A stretch of 31,960 nucleotides of DNA, taken from the NCBI GenBank assembly GCA_964614645.1, contig CAZTMA010000051.1:1-31960 (forward strand), given 5' to 3'. The DNA comes from MWBF01 sp964614645. Its GTDB lineage: Bacteria > Chloroflexota > Anaerolineae > CG2-30-64-16. A program made the position numbers and the translations under genes. The notes under the pieces were generated by a model. The model ran no database searches. It saw only the letters and a program-made list of their open reading frames with translations, and had not been told where the DNA came from. This document shows, one piece after another, positions 1 to 8,535 of this stretch (position 1 is its first letter; each line of letters begins with the position of its first letter).

Positions 1-1
1 G

Positions 2-136
2 GCCGAGGTCGCGGTCGCGACGGTGCGGGCGTTTGTCGCGCGGGAGCCGGCGCTGCAGGAGGTGCTTTTCGTGTGCTTCACGGCCTGGGACCTGGCGGCG
101 TATGAGGCGGTGCTGGGCCGGCCAGGATCGGGCTGA
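2..136 (+). CDS. Macro-domain protein, C-terminal fragment
   Basis: The window opens inside a gene in frame 2; 44 codons and a TGA stop are visible. The peptide contains VLFVCFTAWDLAAYEAVL near its end. This matches the last beta-strand and helix of bacterial macro-domain proteins (the YmdB/O-acetyl-ADP-ribose deacetylase type), where a VIFVCF-like strand precedes a helix with a Tyr near its middle. Macro domains bind ADP-ribose and often hydrolyse its esters. The catalytic N-terminal part lies outside the window, so activity cannot be judged. The assignment rests on a short C-terminal match and is moderately sure. Confidence 0.6.
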   Translation, partial: AEVAVATVRAFVAREPALQEVLFVCFTAWDLAAYEAVLGRPGSG

Positions 137-154
137 AGCAGCAGAGCAGTCTAG

Positions 155-166
155 GCACACGTGTGC
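155..166. repeat. Perfect 12-bp palindrome after the macro-domain gene
   Basis: GCACACGTGTGC is a perfect inverted repeat 18 bases after the macro-gene stop and 41 bases before the -35 box of the regulator promoter. It has no spacer and no T-tract, so it fits a protein-binding site better than a terminator. No regulator is assigned. Confidence 0.4.
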
Positions 167-181
167 GCGCATCGCGCATTC

Positions 182-200
182 TTCACCAGTTCACCAGTTC
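182..200. repeat. Tandem 8-bp direct repeat upstream of the -35 box
   Basis: The unit TTCACCAG occurs twice head to tail, followed by a further TTC. The repeat ends 7 bases before the -35 hexamer at 208. Its position is that of an activator site, but it may be chance. Confidence 0.35.
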
Positions 201-207
201 GACGCGT

Positions 208-236
208 TTGACAAGCCCGGTGGGCTGCAGTATAGT
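208..236 (+). promoter_or_regulatory. Sigma-70 promoter of the LacI-family gene
   Basis: TTGACA (208-213) is separated by exactly 17 bases from TATAGT (231-236), five of six consensus positions. Transcription would start near 243, about 40 bases before the ATG of the regulator gene. The AT-rich stretch right after the -10 box is where an autoregulatory operator would lie, but no clean palindrome is visible there. Confidence 0.75.
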
Positions 237-282
237 TGCTTAAACGAATAACCTCCCTCCCGTGTGCGCAGGAGCGCGGCTT

Positions 283-1299
283 ATGGGAAACTCCACACGG
301 ATACCGACGATCACGGATGTGGCCGACCTCGCTGGTGTATCGTCAGCCACGGTATCGTATGTTCTGAGCGGACGACGGAGCATCAGCGACCGTATCAGTC
401 AGAGCACACGGCAGCGCGTTCTCCAAGCGGTTGAGTCACTGGGATATGCTCCCAATCAGGCCGCACGCAGTTTGCGGCGTCAGCGCACCGAGCGCGTCTG
501 CCTGATCACCAATCGGACCTTCATCCCCTACAACGAAATCCTCATCCAGCAGTTGGATTCGGCTGCGGCTGCCCATGGCTATTTATGTGTGATTCTGGTC
601 GGCGGGTCTGCGGAGCGCAATCGCCGAGCGTTCGATCAACTGCGACAGGGGTTGGCCGATGGAGCCTACATCCGCTCTTCGCTCCTCGATGCTGACGAAC
701 TCCAGAAGCTGGTCGACACCGGCTTGGCCCTGGTAGTCGAAGGGAACGTGCGCAGCGTGCCGGGAGCCGATTTTGTACACTTGCCTCATGAAAGGGCCAG
801 TGCCGAGGCTGTACGCTACCTCATTGCCAGGGGTCATAGTCGGATTGGCTTCCTGGGCTTCGGGCCGCTGGATCCGCCTTCGCCACGTTTCGCCGCCTAT
901 TTGCAGGTGTTATCGGAACATGGGATCACGGCTGACCCGGGTTGCTGTGTTGTACACGAGGAAGGCGTGCGCATCGATGCCTACAGTTGCGCCGCGCACC
1001 TGCTGAACCAGCCTCACCGGCCGACTGCGATCTTTGCCGACACAGATCTGGCGGCCATGGCTGCGATAGGGGCCGCGCGCGATATCGGTCTGCGCATCCC
1101 GCATGATATCGCAATCATCGGACTTGGAAATTTGCCGGAAGGGATGCTCACGAGGCCCGCCTTGACCACCATTGGGCCTGCACGCATCGACTTTGGTCCG
1201 GGAGTTGATCTGCTTTTTGACCGGCTGGCAGGACGCGCGCCAGTTGAAGGATCGACGTGGGAGATGCCCTGGCAACTCTTCGAGCGCGGTTCTGTCTGA
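283..1299 (+). CDS. LacI-family transcriptional regulator
   Basis: The 338-residue protein has the standard length and layout of the LacI/GalR family. An N-terminal helix-turn-helix (about residues 10-30, ITDVADLAGVSSATVSYVLS) is followed by the hinge (YAPNQAARSLRRQ) and a periplasmic-binding-protein-like effector domain. Late hallmarks PTAIFADTDLAAM and DIAIIGLGNLPEG are present. An in-frame GTG lies at 262, but the ATG at 283 has AGGAG 8 bases upstream and starts next to the HTH, so it is preferred. The gene has its own promoter and sits 136 bases before a sugar ABC operon. It probably represses that operon and is released by a sugar ligand; the ligand cannot be read from the sequence. Confidence 0.93.
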   Translation: MGNSTRIPTITDVADLAGVSSATVSYVLSGRRSISDRISQSTRQRVLQAVESLGYAPNQAARSLRRQRTERVCLITNRTFIPYNEILIQQLDSAAAAHGYLCVILVGGSAERNRRAFDQLRQGLADGAYIRSSLLDADELQKLVDTGLALVVEGNVRSVPGADFVHLPHERASAEAVRYLIARGHSRIGFLGFGPLDPPSPRFAAYLQVLSEHGITADPGCCVVHEEGVRIDAYSCAAHLLNQPHRPTAIFADTDLAAMAAIGAARDIGLRIPHDIAIIGLGNLPEGMLTRPALTTIGPARIDFGPGVDLLFDRLAGRAPVEGSTWEMPWQLFERGSV

Positions 1300-1372
1300 A
1301 GGATCGCCACCTTGCGAGAAGGGAGGTTGTTCGGCCCAAAGCTTGCGCTTCGTCCTGACGTCTGTTGGGTGG

Positions 1373-1418
1373 TTGTGCTGTACAACTGCCGGCTGTTTGA
1401 TATGTCTCTCACATGTGA
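1373..1418 (+). promoter_or_regulatory. Weak promoter candidate and palindrome before the sugar ABC operon
   Basis: TTGTGC (1373-1378) and TTTGAT (1396-1401) are 17 bases apart, a weak sigma-70 match (3/6 and 4/6). GTTGT and ACAAC half-sites (1372-1386) overlap the -35 box. A perfect 10-bp palindrome TCACATGTGA (1409-1418) lies between the -10 box and the ribosome-binding site. These are plausible operator positions for the upstream LacI-type protein. Read-through from that gene is the alternative source of transcription. Confidence 0.3.
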
Positions 1419-1435
1419 CTCCAAGGAGGTAGATC

Positions 1436-2776
1436 ATGTCCGTCCAGCGATTGAGCCGTCGCGCTTTTCTTCGGTTAAGCGTACTGACCACGGGAGCCAC
1501 AGCCCTGGCTGCTTGCGCTCCGCCCCCGGCGCCCGCGCCATCCGCGCCGGCCCAGCAGCCCGCGTCGACTGCGGCCCCTGTCCCCACGACGGCTCCGGCC
1601 GCGGCAGCCCAAGGTGGCACCCTGCGGGTCTACTGGCATCCAGGCCATCACTACGAGACCTACAAGCAAATCGCTGAACAGTTTGAGGCCAACAACGGCT
1701 GGAAGATCGAATGGGAACTCTATCAATGGCCGGATCTGCGCACGAAGATCCTGGCCAACTTCGCTGCAGGTGACGTGCCCGATCTGTCTGAGGAGCCGGG
1801 CAGCTATGCTCAGGAGTTTGCCCTGTCCGGCAACGCGCTCGACATCACTCCGCTGGTCGAGAAGTACGGTGGTGAAATGGGCTACCCTGACGATTGGCAG
1901 GATGTGGCCGTTGAGCAGTATAAGGTGGAGGGTCGCCATTACGGGGTCAAGTTACACCATACTTGCACGCTCCTGTTCTACAACATGGAGATGTTTGACA
2001 CCGCCGGCATCGACCCGGAGGGGATCACGTCCTGGGAGGCGTTCCTGGACGCGTGTCGGGCGACGGCTAAGGGCAATGTGTTCGGGTTCGCACCCAACCA
2101 ATCGGCGGGCTACACCTGGCCGTGGCTGCTGCAGAACGGCGTCATCAACTACGATCCGCAGACGAATCAGGTGCCGCTGGACAATCCGGAGGCCTACGAA
2201 GCGATGACATTCCAGGCGGACCTGATTCACAAGCACAAAGTTGCGCCGATCCCCGTCACCTCTGCTGACTATGAAGGCCCGCAGAAGCTTTTCTCAGCCA
2301 AGCGGGCAGCCATCATCCTGACCGGCCCATGGGACATCAAGCCGGTCTTGGAATCCAGCCCGGACGTGCAATGGGGCATGATACAGCCGCTCAAGCGCAA
2401 GGTGCAGGCAACAACGGGCGCCGGCGCCGGCATGTTCATCCCCAAAGCCGCCAGAAGTCCGGAGGCTGCCTTCGACTTCATCAGGGCGGTGACGACCCTG
2501 GAAGCCGAGGTCACAGCCACTCGGGAAGCGAACATGTTGATGCCACGCAAGTCCTGGGCGTCGAACGCAGATGTTATGCAACTCGAACGCATCGCGCCGT
2601 TCGCGAAAGCTCTGAATCTCGTGGTCGATCAGTCGGCCATCAACCTGACCGGCAAATCGGGTGAGGTTGGCAACCTCTTTGATAAGGCCTACCAGGATAT
2701 CATCTACAAGAACCGGCCGGCCGAAGAGGCGTTGAATGAATACGTAGCGGCTGCGAACAAAGTGTTGGCCGGCTGA
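1436..2776 (+). CDS. Sugar ABC transporter substrate-binding lipoprotein (family 1)
   Basis: The 446-residue protein begins with a twin-arginine-like motif (SRRAFLRLS, residues 7-15) and a lipobox LAAC with Cys27, so it is probably a Tat-exported lipoprotein. A Pro/Ala/Thr-rich linker follows to about residue 60. The mature part reads as a family-1 solute-binding protein (MalE/UgpB type), with YKQIAEQFEANNGWKIEW near its start and KRAAIILTGPWDIK later. The ATG has AAGGAGGT upstream. It is the first gene of an import operon with two permeases, and no ATPase is encoded nearby, so a shared MsmK/UgpC-type ATPase elsewhere is expected. Linkage to DUF3604 and sulfatase genes suggests a sulfated sugar or ester as ligand, which is inference. 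Confidence 0.93.
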   Translation: MSVQRLSRRAFLRLSVLTTGATALAACAPPPAPAPSAPAQQPASTAAPVPTTAPAAAAQGGTLRVYWHPGHHYETYKQIAEQFEANNGWKIEWELYQWPDLRTKILANFAAGDVPDLSEEPGSYAQEFALSGNALDITPLVEKYGGEMGYPDDWQDVAVEQYKVEGRHYGVKLHHTCTLLFYNMEMFDTAGIDPEGITSWEAFLDACRATAKGNVFGFAPNQSAGYTWPWLLQNGVINYDPQTNQVPLDNPEAYEAMTFQADLIHKHKVAPIPVTSADYEGPQKLFSAKRAAIILTGPWDIKPVLESSPDVQWGMIQPLKRKVQATTGAGAGMFIPKAARSPEAAFDFIRAVTTLEAEVTATREANMLMPRKSWASNADVMQLERIAPFAKALNLVVDQSAINLTGKSGEVGNLFDKAYQDIIYKNRPAEEALNEYVAAANKVLAG

Positions 2777-2794
2777 CCGCGCGAAGACGGCATA

Positions 2795-2820
2795 TCGGGC
2801 CTGGGGAGCCCCAGGCCCGA
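2795..2820 (+). terminator. 12-bp hairpin between binding-protein and permease genes
   Basis: TCGGGCCTGGGG (2795-2806) and CCCCAGGCCCGA (2809-2820) are perfectly complementary with a two-base gap. No T-tract follows, so full termination is unlikely. Its place after the binding-protein gene suggests a 3'-end stabiliser or partial attenuator that leaves more binding-protein mRNA than permease mRNA. Confidence 0.6.
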
Positions 2821-2856
2821 CTATACCCTCCCCGGGCAAGACACTGAGGTACTGCC

Positions 2857-3786
2857 ATGTCAGAAGGCGTCGATCCCTCCGTTCGTCAGCGGACGATCAG
2901 AAAGAGGCAGACTGGTCTGGCCAGCCGCCAGGCCATCATGGCTTACATCTTCCTGGCCCCCGCGCTGATCTATTTCACCATCTTCTTTTTCTATCCCATC
3001 GCCCTGGAATTCTGGATCAGCCTGCGCTCCGGCCAACCCTTGATCGGCGCCAGCACGTTCGCCGGCCTGGAAAACTACATTACGGCCCTCAGTGACCCGC
3101 GGGTGCGGAACTCCTTCAAGGTGACCTTCATATTTGCCATTGAGAATGCTGTGATGAGTGTCGTGGTTGGTCTAGGCCTTGCCTTGCTGCTCAACCAGGC
3201 CCTGCGGGCGCGGACGATTCTGCGGGCGATCATCTTTTTTCCCTATGTGACGACGTTTGTCATTGTGGCCCTGATGTGGCGGAACATGCTGGACCCGTAT
3301 ACGGGGGTCCTGAACGCCGTGCTATACGCCCTGGGGTTGCCGGGCCAGAACTGGCTCACGGGCTATCGCAGTGCCTTGCCAACCGTGATGGCGATCACCG
3401 TCTGGCATGGTATGGGCTATAACATGGTATTGTTCCTGGCGGGGCTGCAGGGCATTCCAGACGTCTACCAGGAGGCCGCAGCGATTGACGGGGCCAGCGC
3501 GTGGGCTCGTTTCTGGCGCATCACGCTGCCGCTGCTGGCGCCTACGACGCTGTTCGTATCGATCATCTCTGTAATCGGCAGCCTGCAGGCGTTTGGCCAG
3601 GCCTATCTGATCACGCGCGGCGGCCCGGCGGATGCCACCCGTTTCTTCGTGTTTCATGTCTTCGATGTCGCGTTCAGCCAGCTCAACTTCGGCTACGGCG
3701 CGGCGTTGGCGTTTCTGATGTTCGCTTTTATCCTGGTCCTGACGATCCTGCAACTCAAGGTGGGCGGTCGTGAAGTGGAGTATTAA
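2857..3786 (+). CDS. Sugar ABC transporter permease, MalF/UgpA type
   Basis: This is a 309-residue inner-membrane protein with about six hydrophobic helices, the first at about residues 28-50. The cytoplasmic EAA loop, which couples to the ATPase, is at residues 206-229 (EAAAIDGASAWARFWRITLP) and has the conserved EAA...G spacing. Length and motif fit the MalF/UgpA half of carbohydrate importers. The gene follows the binding-protein gene and is separated from the second permease gene by only 15 bases, which carry a GGAGG ribosome-binding site. Confidence 0.93.
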   Translation: MSEGVDPSVRQRTIRKRQTGLASRQAIMAYIFLAPALIYFTIFFFYPIALEFWISLRSGQPLIGASTFAGLENYITALSDPRVRNSFKVTFIFAIENAVMSVVVGLGLALLLNQALRARTILRAIIFFPYVTTFVIVALMWRNMLDPYTGVLNAVLYALGLPGQNWLTGYRSALPTVMAITVWHGMGYNMVLFLAGLQGIPDVYQEAAAIDGASAWARFWRITLPLLAPTTLFVSIISVIGSLQAFGQAYLITRGGPADATRFFVFHVFDVAFSQLNFGYGAALAFLMFAFILVLTILQLKVGGREVEY

Positions 3787-3801
3787 TCCTGGAGGAAACC
3801 C

Positions 3802-4626
3802 GTGAAACGCCGACGAATGCTAACCAGCGCCATCTCCTACAGTATCCTGGTCGGCTTTGCTGCGCTCGCGTTGATACCCTTTCTCTATATGATCAGCCTG
3901 TCGCTGCAGACTGATGCTGAGACGATGTCCGGTGTTCCGGTCATCATCCCCGCCGACCCGCAGTTCCAGAACTATGTCGAGATCTGGGCACGCGCCCCCT
4001 TCGCCCGTTTCATCCTCAACAGCTTCATCGTAGCCGGGACGATCACGCTCTCGCACCTGTTCTTCGATCCTCTGGCGGGTTATGTCTTTGCGAAGTACCG
4101 CTTTCCCCTGAAGGATGTATTTTTCACACTGATCCTGGGAACTCTGATGATCCCCTTCTTTGTGCGCATGATCCCCCTTTACGTGATGATGGCGCGCTTC
4201 CAGTGGGTTGACAGCTACCGCGCCCTGATCGTGCCCTTTCTGATGAGCGCCTACGGCATCTTCCTGATGCGCCAATTCATCCAGCCGATTCCCACCGAGC
4301 TGATCGATGCCGGCCGGATCGACGGCGCGTCGGAATTCGGCATCTACTGGCGCATCGTGCTGCCGCAGTGCAAGCCCGCGCTGGCGACGTTGGGCCTGTT
4401 CACCTTCATCTTCCAGTTCAACGAGTTCATCTGGCCCCTGATCGTGGTCAACAGCACGCTCATGCGCACGATGACGATTGGGCTGACCCTCTTCAACCAG
4501 GAGTACTTCACCCAGTGGAATTTCACGGCCACCGGGGGCATGATTCTCTTCATACCGAGCGTGCTGCTGTTCCTGTTTACGCAGCGGTATTTTGTGCAGG
4601 GCGTGGTGTTGTCCGGGCTCAAGTAG
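3802..4626 (+). CDS. Sugar ABC transporter permease, MalG/UgpE type
   Basis: The 274-residue protein is the second membrane half of the importer. It has about six membrane segments and an EAA loop at residues 166-190 in the variant form ELIDAGRIDGASEFGIYWRI. This matches MalG/UgpE permeases, which pair with the preceding MalF-type protein. GGAGG lies just upstream of the start. The C-terminal FTQRYFVQGVVLSGLK ending is typical of the subfamily. The next gene starts 15 bases after its stop, so the operon continues into the DUF3604 gene. Confidence 0.93.
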   Translation: MKRRRMLTSAISYSILVGFAALALIPFLYMISLSLQTDAETMSGVPVIIPADPQFQNYVEIWARAPFARFILNSFIVAGTITLSHLFFDPLAGYVFAKYRFPLKDVFFTLILGTLMIPFFVRMIPLYVMMARFQWVDSYRALIVPFLMSAYGIFLMRQFIQPIPTELIDAGRIDGASEFGIYWRIVLPQCKPALATLGLFTFIFQFNEFIWPLIVVNSTLMRTMTIGLTLFNQEYFTQWNFTATGGMILFIPSVLLFLFTQRYFVQGVVLSGLK

Positions 4627-4641
4627 AAGCAGGAGGAGCAG

Positions 4642-6405
4642 ATGCTGGTCGAGTACGTTGGCCCCCGCGTGATGCGCGCGAACCAGCTGTTCCGCGCGGA
4701 ACTGGAGATCGTGTTGGCAGAAGCGATCCGGGTTGGAGGACGGCTGGCGATCGCGGCCCGGCACGTTTCCGACCTGGGTGATGCGCAGATGGCTGATCCG
4801 GAAGCGGAGAATTTCATCGCTGTCCATACCAGTCGGGAAGGCATCCACTGGGAACTGCAGACGGGCATTCCCTGGTATCGCCATCCGTGGAACCGCGGCT
4901 TCGACCTGGTGCTGACGGCGGGTGCACTCGAAGCCGGCGATCGGGTGCACATCGGGTTGGGGGGCCCTGGGGGGTATCGCGGCCAGAGTTTCACGGAGGA
5001 GTATTTTCGCTTGCGCATCGGCGTGCAGTCCGCTGCGACGGCAGAATGGGTTGTTTTGGCTGAGGAGCAAGCGCCGGGCTGGCCGATCGTCAGCGCAGAG
5101 CCGACGAGCGTGCGGGTCCATGTGCGCCAGGTGAATGCCGAACGGCCGACCGGCACCGTCACCCTGAAACTGGAGGATGTCTACGGCAACCCTGCAGCGA
5201 CGGAAACCGAGATCGCCCTGTTGCTCGACGATCAGCGCTGCGTGCGCAGCATCTCCTTGGCGGAAGGCATGACCGAAGTGGCGAAAGTGCCGCTGCCCGC
5301 CGATGGCGCCTGGCATCGGTTGACTGCCGTGAGCCATGATGGTCGCTTCTTCGCGCGTTCGAACCCGTTCGGCCCTTCGTTGCTGTCAGGCTATCAGCTG
5401 TTCTGGGGTGAGATTCATGGCCAGTCCACCCTCTGCGACGGCACCAATAGTCCAGCCTATCTGTATCGCTATGCCCGGCTGGCCGCCGGGCTGGACTTTG
5501 CCTCTGTCACCAGTCATGACTTTGAGATGACTCCGGACGACTGGGAGCAGGTCAGCCGGGCCACGCAAGCCGCGCACCAGCCTGGCGCTTTTGTCAGCTT
5601 TCTGGGCTATGAATGGAGTGGCCGGACGGAGCGCGGTGGGGACCATAACGTTTACTTCCTGGAGGATGCGGGCCCCTTGCTTTACAATGGACGATGCAAT
5701 GCGCCCGCAGCCTGGGAGCCCGCCAGTCGCTACGTTGACAAGACGCGCACCATCGCGGATCTCATCGCGGATCTCGGCACGCGCGCCGCGCTGGTCATCC
5801 CGCACTGCGGCGGGAGGATGGCTAACCTGGACTACTACGATGAGCGCCGCATGCCTGTGCTGGAGATTCATTCCTGCCATCGCAATTACGAGCACGTTGC
5901 ACGGCAGGCGATCCTGCGCGGCCTGAAGCTGGGATTTGTCGGCGGCAGCGATGATCATCGCGGCGCGCTGGGCGATTCTACGCCTGCGGCCCGGGAGCGT
6001 TTCTTCTCCGCACGCAACGGCTTGATGGCCGTGTATGCCCGTGATCTCACGCGCGAGAGTCTCTGGGAGGCGATCCATGCCCGGCGGGTATATGCCACCA
6101 ATGGCTGTCGGACCGCCCTGAGCTTCACGGCTAACGGGACACCGATGGGGAGCGAACTGCGGATCCGCCCTGGCGAGCCGGTGCAGTTTGATTTTACGGC
6201 GGTACTGGATGGTTACTTCGATCACGCCGAGCTCGTGGCTCAAGGTCAACCGGTGGCCGGGTTCGTGGGGGACGAGAACCAGGTTTTGACTTTTGTCGGG
6301 CAGTACAGCGTGCACGCCGCGTCGGGCACGACTGCTTATTACCTTAAGGTGTACCAGACTGATGGCGGCATCGCCTGGTCTTCACCGATCTGGGTGAGCA
6401 CATGA
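4642..6405 (+). CDS. DUF3604 (PHP-like) protein
   Basis: The 587-residue protein has no signal peptide. The first 240 residues look like a beta-rich accessory region. The C-terminal half carries the DUF3604 signature: WGEIHGQS (255-262), FASVTSHDFEMTPDDW, FLGYEWSGRTERGGDHNVYF, a late EIHSCH and VGGSDDHRGALG (SDDH at 436-439). The spaced His/Asp/Glu residues resemble the metal site of PHP-family phosphoesterases, so a metal-dependent hydrolase is likely; no substrate is established. AGGAGGAG precedes the ATG. The gene lies between the importer permeases and a sulfatase, overlapping the sulfatase start by 4 bp, so the two enzymes are probably made together and act on one imported compound. Confidence 0.85.
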   Translation: MLVEYVGPRVMRANQLFRAELEIVLAEAIRVGGRLAIAARHVSDLGDAQMADPEAENFIAVHTSREGIHWELQTGIPWYRHPWNRGFDLVLTAGALEAGDRVHIGLGGPGGYRGQSFTEEYFRLRIGVQSAATAEWVVLAEEQAPGWPIVSAEPTSVRVHVRQVNAERPTGTVTLKLEDVYGNPAATETEIALLLDDQRCVRSISLAEGMTEVAKVPLPADGAWHRLTAVSHDGRFFARSNPFGPSLLSGYQLFWGEIHGQSTLCDGTNSPAYLYRYARLAAGLDFASVTSHDFEMTPDDWEQVSRATQAAHQPGAFVSFLGYEWSGRTERGGDHNVYFLEDAGPLLYNGRCNAPAAWEPASRYVDKTRTIADLIADLGTRAALVIPHCGGRMANLDYYDERRMPVLEIHSCHRNYEHVARQAILRGLKLGFVGGSDDHRGALGDSTPAARERFFSARNGLMAVYARDLTRESLWEAIHARRVYATNGCRTALSFTANGTPMGSELRIRPGEPVQFDFTAVLDGYFDHAELVAQGQPVAGFVGDENQVLTFVGQYSVHAASGTTAYYLKVYQTDGGIAWSSPIWVST

Positions 6406-7736
6406 ACCAACCAAACATTCTCTTTTTCTTCACTGATCAGCAGCGCTGGGACACCTGTGGCTGCTACGGACAACCGCTCGATATCACGCCCAACCTCGAC
6501 CGGATGGCCGCTGAGGGCGTGCGCTTCGAGCATGCGTACACCTGTCAGCCCGTGTGTGGGCCAACCAGAGCCTGCCTGCAGACGGGCAAGTATGCCACAG
6601 AAGTGGGGTGCCATACGAACCACCGGATGTTGCCGATCGGCGAACGCACCATCGCGCACAGCCTGGCTGAGGCCGGCTATGAAGTGGGCTATCTGGGCAA
6701 GTGGCATCTTGCATCCACTGGACCAGAGGAAGGGCCGGACGATTTCCGCACGAAGCCCGTGCCGCCTGAGCGGAGGGGCGGCTACCGGGATTTCTGGCTG
6801 GCTGCGGATATCCTGGAATTCACATCGCATAGCTATGACGGCCACATGTTTGACGCCGATGGCAACCGGCGCGAATTTCCGCCCGGACGCTATCGCGTCG
6901 ACGCGCAGACAGATTGGGCGATCGAATATCTGCAGACCCGTACGGGCACCAAGCCCTTTTTTCTTTTCCTTTCCTACATCGAGCCGCATCACCAGAACGA
7001 CCACGGGCATTACGAGGGGCCCGAGGGTTCCAAGGAGCGGTTCAGGAATTTCGTCGTTCCCGGCGACCTCGCTGACACCGGAGGTGATTGGCGCGAGGAG
7101 TATGCCGATTACCTGGGTTGCATCCATAGCCTGGACGAGAACCTCGGCCGCATCCGAGCGGAACTGCACCGCTTGGGCCTCGCCGATAACACGATCATCA
7201 TCTATGCGAGCGACCATGGTTCGCACTTTCGTACCCGCAACAGCGAGTACAAGCGTTCATGTCACGACGGCTGCATCCGTGTGCCTCTGGTGATTGATGG
7301 CCCAGGGTTCGCGGGAGGCAAAGTCATTCATGATCTGGTGAGTTTGATTGATCTGCCGCCCACGATCCTGAGATCCGCAACCGTAGCGCCACCGGCGTAT
7401 ATGCGCGGCAGGGCCTTGCAGCAGCTGGTCGACGGCCGCGCGGAGGACTGGCCGGCAGAGGTCTTCTTGCAGATTAGCGAGAGCCAGTGCGGCCGGGCCA
7501 TCCGTACGGCAAGGTGGAAATACAGCGTCCGTGCACCCCACCGGACCGGGGCCGATCCCGCTAGTCCCGTGTACGTAGAGGACTACCTCTACGATCTTCA
7601 GGCGGATCCGCACGAACGCAACAACCTCAACACCTCGCCAGAGCACACGGAGGTTCGTGCCGGATTGGCTGCTACGCTGAAGCGTCGGATGGTGGCAGCC
7701 GGCGAGGCGGCGCCTGCGATTCTGCCCGCAACGTGA
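6402..7736 (+). CDS. Type I sulfatase (Cys-type)
   Basis: The 444-residue protein is a member of the alkaline phosphatase/sulfatase superfamily. The N-terminus NILFFFTDQQRWDTCGCYG supplies metal ligands (Asp12, Gln13). The active-site motif CGPTRACLQTGK starts at Cys52, which would be converted to formylglycine by a maturase not present here. YLGKWHL and the metal-binding ASDHGSHF follow in the usual order. There is no signal peptide, so it should act in the cytoplasm on an imported sulfate ester. The start codon overlaps the stop of the DUF3604 gene (ATGA), implying translational coupling. The choline-sulfatase/arylsulfatase-like lineage is clear, but the exact substrate is not. Confidence 0.93.
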   Translation: MNQPNILFFFTDQQRWDTCGCYGQPLDITPNLDRMAAEGVRFEHAYTCQPVCGPTRACLQTGKYATEVGCHTNHRMLPIGERTIAHSLAEAGYEVGYLGKWHLASTGPEEGPDDFRTKPVPPERRGGYRDFWLAADILEFTSHSYDGHMFDADGNRREFPPGRYRVDAQTDWAIEYLQTRTGTKPFFLFLSYIEPHHQNDHGHYEGPEGSKERFRNFVVPGDLADTGGDWREEYADYLGCIHSLDENLGRIRAELHRLGLADNTIIIYASDHGSHFRTRNSEYKRSCHDGCIRVPLVIDGPGFAGGKVIHDLVSLIDLPPTILRSATVAPPAYMRGRALQQLVDGRAEDWPAEVFLQISESQCGRAIRTARWKYSVRAPHRTGADPASPVYVEDYLYDLQADPHERNNLNTSPEHTEVRAGLAATLKRRMVAAGEAAPAILPAT

Positions 7737-7866
7737 CCGGGGCGCGTGCTGCTGATCGGCAGTCCCTTCCGATTCAGGGCTGAGCCATACGATTCGTCTT
7801 GGCGATCAACGTCACCAAGGCGTCAAGTTCGCTGCGGGCACATGAGTGGTGAAGGCTGAAGGGGGA

Positions 7867-7912
7867 CGTAGCGGCTCCGACCAGTGGCAAGGGGCGATGC
7901 GGAGCCGCTACG
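7867..7912. repeat. 13-bp inverted repeat after the sulfatase gene
   Basis: CGTAGCGGCTCCG (7867-7879) is perfectly repeated in inverted form at 7900-7912 with a 20-base loop. It lies 130 bases after the sulfatase stop in an otherwise empty 235-bp intergenic stretch. There is no T-tract. It may end or protect the operon transcript, or be a dispersed palindrome. Confidence 0.45.
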
Positions 7913-7971
7913 GGCCGGGCTACCAGTGCGGGGCAGAGCTATAGATCGAGGCCGGCAGGATGGAGTAAGTG

Positions 7972-8366
7972 ATGCTGCGCGACACGTTCAAGTCCTACGG
8001 CGTTACCCTGTTTATCTTCCTCGTCTTGGACGGCCTCTGGCTGGGGCTGGTGGCCCAGCCTTTCTACCAGGCGCAGCTCGGCTACCTGCTGGGCGCGCGG
8101 ACGAACTGGGCGGCCGCCGCGGCGTTCTACCTGCCCTATGTCGCCGGCCTGGTGTACTTTGTGGTCGCGCCCGGCGGGCGCCCGGCTGGGCCGCGCGGCG
8201 TGGGGCCCTCTTCGGCCTGGTGACGTACGCGACGTATGACCTGACGAATCTGGCGACCGTGGCCGGCTGGCCGGTCGGGCTGACGCTGGTGGACCTGGCC
8301 TGGGGCACGCTGTTGGGCGGCATCACGACGCTGGCTGGGGTATGGGTGCTGCGCCGGTGGCGGTAG
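7972..8366 (+). pseudogene. DUF2177 membrane protein with a frameshift
   Basis: From ATG 7972 (GGAG 6 bases upstream) the frame reads a hydrophobic protein with FLVLDGLWLGLVAQPFY and FYLPYVAGLVYFVV, the N-terminal half of DUF2177 proteins. This frame stops at 8223. The missing C-terminal half, GALFGLVTYATYDLTNLATV followed by LVDLAWGTLLGG, is in another frame from about 8202 to 8366. The switch falls in the GC-rich stretch 8165-8200 and corresponds to one lost base (or two gained). Together the halves give about 131 residues, the normal family length of a four-helix inner-membrane protein of unknown function. This may be a true lesion or an assembly error; the reading frames are otherwise intact. 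Confidence 0.75.
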
Positions 8367-8457
8367 TCGGGCAGCCTATCCTGTCCTGCTGTTGTCACCG
8401 GCCGGCGGCACGGCCGGGCAACGCTGCAACAAGTTGCAATTTTCGTGCATTATCGGC

Positions 8458-8486
8458 TTGACAGACCGCGCGCGGCGGGGCAAAAT
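8458..8486 (+). promoter_or_regulatory. Sigma-70 promoter candidate with upstream palindrome
   Basis: A perfect TTGACA (8458-8463) is followed after 17 bases by CAAAAT (8481-8486), 4/6 of the -10 consensus. Transcription would begin near 8493, about 43 bases before the proposed start codon of the lipoprotein gene. Twenty bases upstream lies an inverted repeat, TGCAAC/GTTGCA with a two-base gap (8425-8438), a possible regulator site. Confidence 0.5.
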
Positions 8487-8535
8487 CGCTAGTGATAATG
8501 TGCGCTCTGATCAGTTGCGATGGAAGGAGGGAACC

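Noticed and set aside
237..255. LacI-type operator just after the -10 box (TTGCTTAAACGAATAA)
   Set aside because: The position is right, but the half-sites do not match each other well enough to call.
3820..5337. Antisense open frame of 505 codons opposite the second permease and the DUF3604 gene
   Set aside because: It is Gln/His/Arg-rich without any domain, and spans two clear genes on the other strand.
7884..8366. 160-codon frame as an independent gene
   Set aside because: Only its last 55 codons are protein-like; they are the displaced C-terminus of the frameshifted DUF2177 gene.
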